From: Paramacrobiotus metropolitanus
Taxonomy: Eukaryota; Tardigrada; Eutardigrada; Parachela; Macrobiotidae
Assembly: GCF_019649055.1 (NCBI RefSeq)
Contig: NW_026570338.1
Coordinates: 124,001-188,000, forward strand
Reading direction: 5' to 3'
DNA: 64,000 nucleotides
Within the stretch, counting starts at the first letter, position 1, and each line of letters begins with the position of its first letter. Position numbers and translations under genes: made by a program. Positions 1-12,200 of the stretch are shown here, piece by piece. Below the pieces are notes generated by a model, which was given only the letters and a program-made list of their open reading frames with translations, had not been told where the DNA came from and did not search any database.

Positions 1-578
1 TCGAAGAAAACCCTAATGAAACTGGAAATCAAAGAAATCCACGAAGAATATTAAAAGTATAAGAGGAAAATTTATGATAATTAATCCACGAAAAAATTAA
101 AGCGGCTTAGCAAAACGGCAGCTGACTCCGGTACGGGTAAATAGTGTCTGTTCGAGCCGGTGACAGTCGATGAATTCTTCCACACAAACCAGTATATCCC
201 GACGTCCCGTTAACCGATAGGAAACGGAAGCAAAGCTTTGACGATGCATTCCTTCCCTTTAAACCGTACCTACACGATCCGAGTTGCCAGATTTAACCAG
301 CATTCTCCAGGTTTCTTCACAGTTGTCTCGTCGGGGAGTCTCTTATCATTATCAATTTCATTATCTTTTACTTCTATTAATTTATTTTCGGTGTAGGTAT
401 TTTTTCTTTTTTTCCCGTGTACAGCTTCCTTTTATTAATTCCACACTATTACCAGGTAAGTACGTATAAACTTCAATACTGTCGCAGATTTTAACAAATG
501 CATCCACAGTAACCCACAGCAGAAACGATAGTATGTCATGGAGAGAGCAAACAGCGCAACAAAATTATACGGAATCAA

Positions 579-584
579 TTTATT
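579..584 (-). terminator. Polyadenylation signal of the F-box gene
   Basis: The minus strand reads AATAAA about 100 bases after the stop codon of the F-box gene. It is the first canonical hexamer after the stop, so it is the likely 3' end signal. A second possible one lies near 440. Confidence 0.45.
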
Positions 585-687
585 TATCATATCCCAAAAA
601 CATAAAACTACTCGTCACTTGAGATGCAAGACGATTGGAGTCCGGATAATACATTCCGATAAAACGGACATCATGGAGCAAGAGACT

Positions 688-3573
688 TTAAAATTTCTTA
701 CGCTTCCTAAGATTTTCTTCTTGTCCTTCTTTCTCTTCTGCGCCGTGTTCTTCGATCGTTTTTCGTAGATTCCTTTGCTTTTCTTCCTCTACTTCTTCTT
801 CCATCAGTTGAATAAGGGAATGCAGCGCGACACGGGACAGTTGTTCCCACTTCAAGTCTTTCCACAACTTCACGTCTCTCCACCCGTCAAAGCACCATTT
901 CTTCTCGCGGAAATTGGAAGACGCTCGCGGATCCGCTGTCTGCGTCTGACACAAAATCTACACACACCAGACAAAAGTTCTATACTCTGCAACTTCCATG
1001 CAAAAGCAATATAGGTAAGCAATAAAATCAAGGATCTCAAATTCTTAGCGAACCTAGCTTTGGTATGTAAAGCGGACGAATGCTGTCGAAGCGGTTCACC
1101 ATGTTGTGTCTACCTGTAATTGTTCGGACCAGCTTACCAAGAGCGCAGCATGACTGCGCACATTATCGGAAACTGGCCAAGCTTCTTATTTCAAGTCCTG
1201 ATTTTAGTTTCGTTCTTCTTTCGTTCGTACGGGACGTGCTAATAAATTTAGGCCTGCAATCCGGCCGCACGGTGATCTGGTGTTTCTCGATTGTGGTACT
1301 GTAATCGTATTATCGTAATCATAGCTGATTCGTGGCCTTTCCAACCTGATTCACAGTCAACTGCTCTCTAGGAGTGCTGAATACTGAATAGATAAACCGT
1401 ACCGCTCAACCGCACGAGGTGGCCGTATGCAGTGGCCACGCCTACGGATACAGTACGCGAAGCCGACCTAGCGAGGTGGAGTTGCTGTATCCGACCTTAA
1501 TTATAAATATTTATATTTATAATTATATTTATAATTATTTATAATATATTTATAACTATAATTATATTTTATAATTATCTGAAAACTGCTATACTGTACA
1601 TCTGTCGAAGTACGAGCGATTACACCCTCTAGAAACGATCCGAAAGCCGAATATCGGAGACTTACATGGCAGGCGTTCTTGGTGCGGTAACGGCTATCAT
1701 CCGCCGTCAACCATTTGGACAGCGTGTCCAGCTGTTGCTGGTCCGGCACGGCCGCATTCCCATCCAACGCATCCCACAGCGCACATTCAAAAGCCTCACC
1801 CAACGGCAGCCGTGACGTCACGGCGTGCGGCGATGCGGTAGGTGTTATGAGGAGACAACACTCTCCCTCCTCGATGGCCAGATGGACTGCGCAGCCGGCC
1901 AGCCGCATACTGCCGCACGGAAGAGAAGTACATGCTCCGATGAAATCTTTGAGGAGATATTCAATCCTACCCCCGCCGCCGAGACTTTTGCGAGGGACTG
2001 GATGCAAGTAGCACCCACCGCGTACATAATCATTCCGGCGACAAAGGAATTGGCACCGAAAATTCACCAGATAGACCGCTGACAACCGCATCCCGGTGTG
2101 GTGCTTCGCAACGTAATTGATCACATTCACCAGTTTAAAGAAATCTTTTACGGAAAACTCCTGTTGTCCGGCGGTCAGCAGAATGGACTTGGTGGATGGG
2201 CGCAGACAGTGGAATACCGTCGACATCATGGAGAGGAGATGATCACGCGAGACCCTGCCTGTACCACTGTCCCCCGGCGCCAGAACGATCTGGGCAGTCA
2301 AGACCGGCGAGTCCAGCATGGCATTCCAGGCAGGGTGTACCGCGCGAAGACGGTTCTGATCCCACGCGTCCAGGTGGGAAAATAACTCCACCCACACGTC
2401 CACCGACAGCGCACTGAATTCACCCATTGGGCTGTCGTTGTGCGTGGCTGCATCGCAGTGGCCCTCGTTGGACATGGGGTGTTCTGGCCGTCCAGATTGC
2501 GCCTCATTGTCCAAAAATTTCTGCAAAGACTGAGCGAACCACGAATTAAAATGGGTTACGCTGACCCAGGGCCGTAGCGAGGCGGTGCACATGGGCGCGC
2601 ACCCCCCCCCCCTTCCCCTTCCCCCTCCCGGGTTGAGAGCGTTTTTTTGCCATATAATTGACGGGCACCCCCCAGCGCTCGGGCCTCTCTACGGCCCTTC
2701 ACTGACCTGTACACCAACGACTCTGCGTTATTAAGGGAAGTGTACCCGGAAAGAAATTCCGGTGTGTCTTACCTTCAGACAGTCATACAGGGCAGCCTCC
2801 TTCGGGCCGTTGTCCCTAACTTTATCCAGTGCAAGGCGTTTAATACACCTCACGCGTCCAACCGCAATGTCAACACAGCAGAACGGAGCACACGTCGAAC
2901 TAAAGTTCCGTCCCATGTACGACATCAGTTCCATGTTTAAACGATCAAGGTGCTGTCTGACAACCCGACCATCAAAGCCACTGGGCAATGGCGTGTTCCA
3001 CTTGGAAAAGTCCCCTTCGACGACGGCCCGCGGCGGAGTAAATATGACGCCCTCAGGGTTCCCCTCAGCAGAACCAGTCAGGTGGGATACGAACTGCGGG
3101 GGAACCGGCCGTCCCGTCGCGCCCCACCATCCACCAGGTCCCGGGTGCCTCCAACGCAGGCGCGCCATGGGGAGGACGCCGCGGGACTCCCCGTTGTTCC
3201 ACCAGCGGACAACGACCATGTCGAACCCACTGGGTTTGCGAATGTGGAACCTATAAGTATAAGGCTTGCGGGCGCTCAGCAGACTGTCCATTTCAGCCGG
3301 GACCCACATCCAGGGACCGTAGCGGGTTTCACGTACCAGCGCTTCCACGGGGATCTGGGTGTAAGGATGGGGCTGACTGTGAGGCACATGCAAAGATTCC
3401 GTAGCAGTGGGGAGATAGATGCTATGAAAAGGAGTGAATTCCCGATTTCGCTTGGGACAGAGGAAGTCGATGAAAAGTCCTGTGTCAGCCTCATCCACAA
3501 CGCGTCCGTAACGAAGAATGCCGTCATCGCCTACAACATCCACACTGTTGGCCTGGTAGATTTCATCCCACAT
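688..3573 (-). CDS. F-box-like protein, three exons
   Basis: Three exons join in phase 0: 3573-2773 (ends CTGAAG before GTAAGA), 2520-1666 (after TTTGCAG, ends CAT before GTAAGT) and 960-688 (after GTGTGTAG, stop TAA), giving about 642 aa from the ATG at 3573. Exon 1 is a roughly 260-residue module (WDEIYQANSVDVVGDDG, then WMWVPAE, VVVRWWNNGES, LRWRHPGPGGWW), probably beta-rich, that I do not recognise as a named domain. About residue 300 a segment LSVDVWVELFSHLDAWDQNR, followed by a WNAML motif, fits an F-box, which in known families links substrates to SKP1-cullin ubiquitin ligases. The C-terminus (exon 3) is charged and looks coiled-coil forming (EEEVEEEKQRNLRKTIEEH). I associate this architecture with lineage-expanded invertebrate F-box families, possibly tardigrade, but that is recollection. 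Substrate unknown. The gene is divergent to the large adhesion-receptor gene on its right. Confidence 0.8.
1061..1378. repeat. Dispersed repeat, copy A (in F-box intron 2)
   Basis: About 320 bases here match 40678-41006 over most of their length in the same orientation. Shared blocks include AGCGGTTCACCATGT, CACATTATCGGAA, AGGCCTGC and CTGGTGTTTCTCGATT. The copies are diverged, with small indels. Both lie in introns of minus-strand genes, near the 3' splice site. I see no coding capacity or terminal repeats, so the element type is unknown. Confidence 0.7.
1500..1582. repeat. TA-rich microsatellite (TATAAT-type)
   Basis: Simple AT-only tract made of repeated TATAATTATAT-like units inside intron 2 of the F-box gene, just downstream of its donor site on the minus strand. 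Confidence 0.7.
2601..2630. repeat. C/CT homopolymer tract
   Basis: A run of twelve C followed by CTTCCCCTTCCCCCT inside intron 1 of the F-box gene. Low-complexity sequence; the length is likely uncertain in any assembly. Confidence 0.8.
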
Positions 3574-6164
3574 TATGATGGTGGTAGACTGGATAGTCCG
3601 CAGTCAAAGCAGTCGTTAACTAAATGAATGGATAACGAATCTGCGCGCTCTCTGTCTCCTGCAAAGTCAGCAAAGAAGTTTCGATTCGAATGCAGCAGCA
3701 CGAAGCATCACACCAAAACACCTAAGTAGTGCAATAATAAAAGAAATGGTTGTACAATTTAGGTACCTTTTTAGAAACGGCAAAAACTAAGAACAGAGGA
3801 ACTTCGACAGAGGTAGGGCTTTTCTAACAACGAAAGCGATCATGAAAAACAACCAGATAATGACTGATAATCCCCGAAAATGTTTTTTTAGGTTTCTACA
3901 GCTCCTACTGACGCAGTGACACTGCTGCGGCTGCTGTGCTCCGGGCTTTGATCTGCAGCCAGCCCACCGGGGTGGGTGACAGCTGGGTTGTACCGTCAAC
4001 CCTCAACAGGAGGCGGTTATATTTATTTTGAAATTCTGCTGCATCTTTGTCAGTAAGAATTGGGATCGTACAAATTTGTAATAATGCGATGATAGGCTCA
4101 TGTACGAGTAAATATTTTGTAGAACATGTGACGGCAACCGGTTAAATTTATTTGCGGCATTAGCGTTAAATTGTTAACGCGGTATCCAAAATTATTAATG
4201 AAAAATCGCTGCACGAAATGCAGGGTATGCAAAATGCAACTAAAGCCTAAACATACGATATCTGTGTTTCCAGTTAACCAATTCGTTTATAAGAACAAGT
4301 TTCGCTAAGAATTTCGATTTGCTCTTTTCGTAGGTTTAAAATTAATTTAAATCATTCATGTACATAATAATATGATTTTGTACTGTACATGCACAAGCGC
4401 ACCATTTTGCATGTGAAGGACTTTGTACGTACCGCACAGATAACGTGGCCACCAGTACAATAAATTCTATTATTCACAATTATAATACTTACACATATTT
4501 ACTTTATTATTTATTTTTATTTACATTTAAATGCAAGTGCTCTACTCTGGTATTGCGTTTTACAAACGAATCTAGCTGCTGCTGTCTACTCTGTAGGTGC
4601 TGCTGCTACGTAACATACTTGTTACTGTTATATAAAAGCCCAGAGCCACATATTCTAACTTTACGTTACGCGTGTACGAGTACATTTAATACACTGTAAA
4701 TAAATTATTTATGTACACAAAATAAACGGGTGTAACTCGCTTGTGTTTTAATTTAGTTTCTCACGATTTATGTAAAAAGTGCGAAAAATTTTGTTGCTAC
4801 TGACGCGAATAAAAAGATTCTGACCAACGGGTGCAGACTGCAGACTTCAGTAAAGGTCTATGGATACAAAACGTCGTGTATGGATAAAAAATATTATTGT
4901 TATCAGTTCACACAATTTGACGAGTGCAACTAAATGCTAGTTTAATTCTCGGCCCCAAAAATATTGTGTATTGCGACATATGTATTTACGGCATATTATA
5001 TACAGTATATATGCCTCCTTTTGTTACCAGTGAGCTATGCTGCTGTATATATGTATGGCATTGTATGCTGTTTTTCGTGGGTAGATTGTTAGATAATATA
5101 TTTATGTATAAACTATAAGGGCTATTCAAGCTGTATATCTTTATATGCGTGTACGGAAAAATGCCTGTGTTTTTTTATTCATATTATAGAGAGTGAGTAC
5201 GTACATTTGAATACGGGCATTTGTATACTGCAAAAATGTTCTATCAATGGCTCAGGCTTCGGTATTTTAATAAATTTTTGTATACTAGTCGTACAAACAG
5301 AGTAATGTTAATGTGCCAATTCTAGACTCTTGTTTGGAAACTCAGGATCGGTTGTGCGTAAAGAATAAAACGGCGCGTAAATCTAATAATTATTACATAT
5401 TTTTTTCATTCTGTATAATAACATTATAGACATAATTATTGTGTAGTATACAGACTTCCCTCGCTGTAGCCTGTAGGAACAAAGTAGCAGTGGTAGCAGT
5501 ACCACCGCACTAGCTCGTTCCTTTCTTTCTGCTGGCTGGTCACTCGTTCCCCACATCCACGTACGGCAACCGATCGCATCCGCCCGGCGCCCGCCCACCC
5601 ATCTCCACTGTTGGACCACCACCGGCCTGGCGCCGCCCACCGGCATCTTTCACTACTGTTAGTACTGTACACACAGTGTATACACACACGTACACTCTCC
5701 ATCAGCCACATCCGCAGCTGAGCACACAACCTCAACAAGGATTTCGGCTGGCCAAGTGGCCTTGTTACTTCGTTTAACTCGTTATATCCCCTAACAAATC
5801 TACCACACTGCTAATTTCTCCCATTTCCATCCAGCGACCAAAGACAACTGTATAAGCAACACACACACACTCACTCATACAATTTGTTCCATTCACTAAT
5901 TAGACAGCGTGACTGTGCTGGGTGTTTATATTTCTCGAGCCGCATAATATCGGGCGTTTGTTGAACTGCCGCAAACGGACGCCGGGTCGCTGTTAAGGTT
6001 AATGTTTTTGGATAATTTATTTTTAAAAATAGCGCCCGGTTAGCACGATCTTGGCACCGTCGCAGATTGCGCGCCGGGTGACCGGACACCCCCGTACTAA
6101 TCACCAGATGGGAAGATTGCGCACATAATTATGCACCAATGCGCCTGCACGCCGGAGTGTTAAT
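3574..6164. promoter_or_regulatory. Intergenic region between divergent genes; likely promoter zone
   Basis: No supported gene. The left part serves as upstream region of the F-box gene (-). The right part changes from AT-rich to GC-rich at about 5480-5760 (many CCGCCC/GCCCGCC boxes), with TATAAG near 5850 followed by a CA-rich tract. This would suit a promoter or 5' UTR for a plus-strand transcript beginning near 6.0 kb, if the signal-peptide exon at 6165 is real. Inference from composition and position only. Confidence 0.3.
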
Positions 6165-6223
6165 ATGGATTTGCTGGGTTTATTCGTCCTGTTTATTCCC
6201 GCTTCCGGCGGCTGCGAGCAACG
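6165..6223 (+). CDS. Candidate signal-peptide exon (possibly first exon of the Turtle-like gene)
   Basis: The ATG at 6165 opens a frame reading MDLLGLFVLFIPASGGCEQ and then two bases CG before a strong donor GTAAGA at 6224. It is a textbook signal peptide: short start, a leucine/phenylalanine-rich core, then small residues at a cleavage site. The Turtle-like gene downstream lacks its signal peptide, and no better candidate was found between here and 23.9 kb. One problem: this exon ends in phase 2, while the first certain exon at 23954 needs a phase 1 partner, so at least one further small exon would be required. It could instead be the start of another transcript or a chance frame. Confidence 0.4.
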
Positions 6224-9200
6224 GTAAGAAACTTTTAAATAAAAAACACCCATAATAGCGTGCGGGATGGTGTGATTGCCAGGCGTGACATGCGCGTCAA
6301 ATTGTAAATTACACCGCGGCATTAAAATGCATGATGAAGGCGCTGTCATGAAGTATAATGTTTTTTGACAAGGATAATCAGTCAAGTGGAGCTGCGGAGT
6401 CACGTAATATTTGCCGATTTTGACACGTTATTGTGGCTGAACATTGTGATATGTTATTGGCGTTGCCGGTTGGCGTCGATATTACAAAAAAACACTGGCT
6501 GATTATGATGGCGGACCTTGTTGGGGAAATTGTATCGCGTGTTTAACAACCGGTCACTAAGTCAACAGCTACCGGTTCAATTGGATACTCCAGCGTGATT
6601 GAGGTGGTGTTTTTCGGTGTGCTGCCTTGTCGTCGGCACAGCTGATAAAGGGATTATGCAATAAACCTCGTTTTTACGCTGATATCTTTATGAGATTTCT
6701 ACGTGACACCACTTAACCGTGTTTATTCGACGGCAATAACAAAATCAAACAACTCTGTAAAAAGATGCGAGTTTTTAAGCAATTCGTTTTGCCTGACTTC
6801 ATGAAAAATATTTGCGTGCCTAAATTCAATTAATGGTAGCAATCTTATAAAAACTTTCAGCACGCAGCACTTTTCTAAATTTAATTTTTTAGCGAAATTC
6901 TAAAATGCGCCGATGTTAAGGAATGTTAAATTTAATACAACATTTATTGGGCGAACGAATGAACGCGATAATTGCATCAGTTTATAAAAAATTCCTCAGT
7001 TCGAATTTCGTTTATTGATTTTTTGCGCAAAATCAGACAGGAGAAAAGTTTGCAATTGTTAGTCGATGTTTGTGAATTTCTTTCGAGTTTTGATGGAAAT
7101 CCAGGCCAGTTGACATAAGTAATGCATATCAATTACACGTGCTCATTTGCGCCGATACAGCCGATTGGCGGGCTTGTTTTTCCTGATGGGCCAATATTGT
7201 TTTACCGCATTACAACGCACTAAGCATCTCCTGTGCCAATGTGTCGCTTATGGCACCACTGTTGACACAGCGTCCCATTGTCCAAGCGTTGCAAGAAAAA
7301 CAACACCACCACGTTATACTCTGTAGAGGGTAAAAGCAGTGAACTTGAACTCTGCCGGTGGGAAAGTTACGGGTGAATGCGTAAACGCGTGCTGCCGACG
7401 GAAGTGCATTTAGCATTTTAGCCGGTCCAGTCAAAATACTACGGCCAAATGGCCACTACAAATACTGACACCGGTCGAAATTGTTCAAATGTGCCCCGGT
7501 TAATGCATTGCGATGGACCGTGCGCCGGCATGCCGGAAAGAAAAATCCCCCGAAATGCACGCAAAATTCTGATGGGGTTCAAATAGCGTGGCGTGTTTAA
7601 ATAATCATGACGTCAGTTTCCTGTGAGTTTGTGTAACAAAAACCGCACCTCAGTCTGGTAATGAAAAATGGCATCTTGATGCGCGATTAAAAATAAAAAT
7701 TGCGGCTAATTATTGCCACGAATATTTTTTATTTTTAGCAAGTGTTGTGCGTCCGAAACATAGAGGCACATAGCCATTTTATCTTCAATGAATTTTCAAC
7801 CCTAGAAAATTTATTTTCTCTCCTCAAAAGTTAATTTTTGCAGTATTTTGTTATTTAAGTACTGGGGAGAATAATTTTATTTTTTGGGGTAATCGATTTC
7901 TACAAATTTTGCTTCCTAATTATTACAATACACGGCGCGGCAAAGGTTACATAACAATCGGGCTACTGTCAATAATTCTAAGGAGCGCTGGCATTTTCTG
8001 TTTTCCTTTCTTCCGTTTTGCCAAGGAAAAAAGAAATATTGACGGGGCATTGTAGCGGCGCGGCTCTTTTCTCCTGGTGGCGCATCGTGTGTTCTTGTCT
8101 AATCCCCTCTGGGACATCCGCGGCTACTTGTCGGTCTGTCAGGCCTGGTCCGGGACAAAAAGACGGGAAGACTCTCCAGCATCTTGCACTCCCCGGCCGC
8201 GCGCACTCCACATCGATTCCTTACCAACGGATATCCTCTGTATGCACACTGCACCTTCACCGGCTACAATGACGAGAGGGAGCCCGAGAGATGAGTGATT
8301 ACGCATTCATCGATTACACAATGCTCATTGGAAAGACAAGCAAAAACTTAGCTAAATGACAGTGGATGCCAGTGATGCCTTGGTCTGTGCTTTTGTCTCT
8401 CTCTGGTCTCTTTCGCTGCGTCTCAGTGCAGACAGAGAAAGCGCGCGCGCGGCTTTAGAGAAAATAGCCGGCTACTGTTTCAGCTGTGTGGGTTGCGTAA
8501 AAGACGTCAGGATAAAGAAACGATAGAACACTCTCATTCGCTGATCGATGCCATGCAGCGCGCGATGCCTGTTCCTCTCTCTGATGAGAGGGAAAAAGCC
8601 AGCGATCGACAATCCAATTATGGGCGATTTTTTTTGTCAGCGCCCGGGTTTCTTGACAAAAATGCACTTTTGTTGTCATTTTTTATTGGATGAATGGCGG
8701 ATCGGGCGGTGTGTGGACATTCTTCCTTAATCGTCAATAAGGAAGTGCGCTTTTGTACTATAAATCTACAGTATATAGGAAATGCTCGTGGAGAATGGAT
8801 AGTGCCGAAGAAAAGTGGCTGTAAATCCGTATTGGGAAAAAAATTTGCCGCAATTATCATAGCACGGTGTCCTATTTCGTTAGATTAGTCGGCGTTGTGG
8901 CGTTGAATGGAGAGGTAGCAGGTCATTAATATTGCAAGTGTTACTGACGGCGACAAAAGGTCTAGCGAGTTCCCGGCGTGCCACGCCCCTTATTTGCATT
9001 TTGCAGCTCTTCGGCGCGATTGTTATCGCACAAAGAAGAGGCACTTCAAGATGTATTTCTCAGATATTCCAGAAAAAATAAAGAAGCGTTCGAATAACTT
9101 GACAAACTCGTATTAAATTACAAAAATTTATTTTTTCGGACCGCACCCACGTCACAGATGTCCAAAAGTTAGCCGTTATTGCAAATGATAAAGGATGAAA

Positions 9201-12200
9201 TAAAATAATTTGCATTTAGCCGGATTTTTCGGCAGCTGTGCGAAATATATACTCGACAATAAAATTGAATATAAATCTATAAAAATTGTCTCGGTAATTC
9301 CTTATATGAATGAAAGGCAAATCTCTGACTACGGCCACCTGAAACCCCGTTTCCAGCTGCCTGAGCACAATTGGCTAATTCCATCTCAGGCAAAGAAAGC
9401 CCGGGCCCGTATTATCCGGAGACCACCAAGCGTTAATCATTCTCATCCGTGTGTATCATGGCAGCAGAAATTTCACTTTTCCTTAACTATCCTGCCATGT
9501 GTGCATGGCTGCATGTCAATTGAATCAGCCGAGTGTAGATCGTCGCGGGTACTCATCGTAGTCGAAATGAATATTCCTGCAATGGGAACCGGTCAGTCGA
9601 TTAGCCGCAATGTGGGCAAATATGTTATTGATAAGAACCACGCCAAGAAAGACATGCATCCTTTTTCCCTCGGCACAGGTATATTAGCATTTCGGCGAAT
9701 GAAAAGGCAGGGGGGGGGACACGGAGGATGTATGATTGTATGTGTGTCGACTACATTATTATTGCGTCAATATTAACTCGATCCGGTCAGCATAACAAGT
9801 GGGCTGTGGACGGGAAACCGGTTTCTCCAAAGGGGAAATTGAAAAACGCTCGAGTGTACATACTGTAAATGACTGAGAAAATTTGTATATTTGCACGCAA
9901 ATATCCGCAAAATTTTTCTGGCATTTTTCTAATATTAATAAAGGCTGGTCCTTTTATTACCATGCTCGTACAGTACGTATAAATTTAAAAACACAATTAT
10001 TATAAAGATATTCCAGAGCAATGAGACTATCGGTAGAATTTCTCTGTAATTTTTTTAGTAATAAGGTTTTGTGCGTGCACATATAGCGGATAAAATTTAA
10101 CAATAAATTAAAAATAAATTCCATTAATATTAACTTTTTCGTGCTCTTCCGATTTTTTACTTATGTGATCAACGTATCGCCTTGACGCAGTAAAACGCCG
10201 AAACTGTTTTATTGGGGTAATTATTCGTTCCGCCATTTTGACGTTTTTTCCACGGCGCTGGCATATTGCACAATCAGCGTGCTCAAGTGACCGATCGTAT
10301 CGCATTCTCTCTCTGTCGCTCATTAGGCCGGCTGCGTCACAATCGCATTAGCCGGCTCTCCTTCGTCTCTATGCGCTGGCTTCGGATGACGCAACCCGGC
10401 GTGAGAAGGCACATTGGCCGGGACAGTAAGCCGGCGGGATTAAGATGCCGACCCAAGGAATCCCGCAAATGTCCGTGTAATGCTCTCCAGCTGATCCTTA
10501 TCGGCGATTTGCTCGCCCAAACAAGCTGTGGAGTTTTTCGGAAAATGCAGGGATTCGCCTATATCAATCTTCATTCCTTTCCCGCGTTTTTACAGTTTTA
10601 CTGGCAGTGACATATTTTTATGTAACCAGCGCTCTGTGTGAAGATGTCAGAGGGGGAATATTTCCCATGTGTCAACATAATCTTTAACGATCACTCTGTG
10701 TGCAATTTGCATTTTGTGTATAATTTGCCCATTTGCAAAATGATAAGGCGATTGTCCCTTGTACAACGGGCGCCGCGCGCGCATTGACATTTCACGAATT
10801 GCGCGGTTGTGTAGTAGTGTGCGTCAGGGCGCGCAAAAATATCCCATCGATTTACTGCATGATTTGTGGTTACGATTGATTATTAAATTTAATTTCAGGA
10901 CAGTTGCTGCGCACACTGTAAGCCGTTTTCCAGCAGTACAATCACTGATGTGGATTCTTGTAGGGAATCACGTGTGTTTGTGGAATACGGTTTCGGCAAT
11001 CGATCAAGCAACAATTTACGATATTTTTGTATATAAAATTACATAAAATTGCTGTTATTTAAAAACAGGGCGAGCCGTTTAAATGAAAATTATTCTTATA
11101 CACAGCAAAATTAATTTTTATTTCCCATAAATAAGAAATAAAACAAATGATAAATACATGGCATAAAAATTAACTTTTATTTCGATAAATAAAAAAAATA
11201 GAATAAATGTCATATAAAAAATTAACAAAAATGATACAGAAAAATTTATTAAAATTATTTTGGCCATAAAATAAAATTTCAGTCAGTGAATATATTATTT
11301 ATTTGATTTGTTTTAGCTGACTTAGCTGAGTTTACCGAAAATATATTTGTTTTAAAATTTTTGCGCGTTTGTTGAAGTGTATGTGTGTGTTAAAGTGACA
11401 CACATCCGGCGCGCGGATAAGTGATGGAACTGTTGCAGCCGCGATCGCGCTTGAACAGTCCATCCACGCGAGGCCATTAAAACGTTAGGAAAAGTGAAAA
11501 AGACGGTGAAATAAATGGCGCTGCTCATTTTCTCTACGCACGCAGACATGTATCATCGTGGCGGTTAAAGTGAAAAACAAATCCCCCAGGAACAGGCCAT
11601 AACTGTCCCGGCTAATTGCAGGCCCGGCCACAACCTCCACCAACTTAAATGCCCGTAAATTTGCTGCTCAGCTGACGTGATATACGCGTGTCTGTCGGCG
11701 ATTGACGCGACTTGATCATGTTATTCATGAAAATCACTTTAACGACTTTGCACAGAAATGTCTATCTAAAAACCGGCTTCGTAGAATTCCCGTCGAAATT
11801 CTTTAAAAAAATTAGCCAAACCGGCGGATTTTTCAGAGATACATAAAATCAGAATAAAATAAATTTAAATAATTAAAATGAATAAAATAACAGGCATTTC
11901 TTCTAGACACACTAGACATTTACACTGTAAAATGAATTTATTAGTAATGAAAACGCTAAATTTATTTTAGTAGAAATTTTATTCTAAATTTATTGCTTTG
12001 CTTACAAATCAAACTTTCGAATTTTTTTCCGGGATTTTTTTTATCGACTCCAGATGGCCGATACCGGAACAACTTGTACCGGTCACTTGTTCAGCTACAA
12101 AATGCACTTTTTCTAAATGCTGTATCATTTGCCAGTTGGTACAAAGCGGCAGCCGCGATTTTGACAAGCCAGCACACGAGACCGGTGCCTGTAAATTGCA

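Noticed and set aside
1715-2417. Several plus-strand frames across the F-box exons
   Set aside because: Antisense shadows of the GC-rich coding strand; the minus strand has splice sites, phase and domain support.
9210-9776. Open frame of 188 codons (+) in the long non-coding region
   Set aside because: No ATG-led start with context, no wobble bias, no recognisable domain, and codon use like the surrounding intron; taken as chance.
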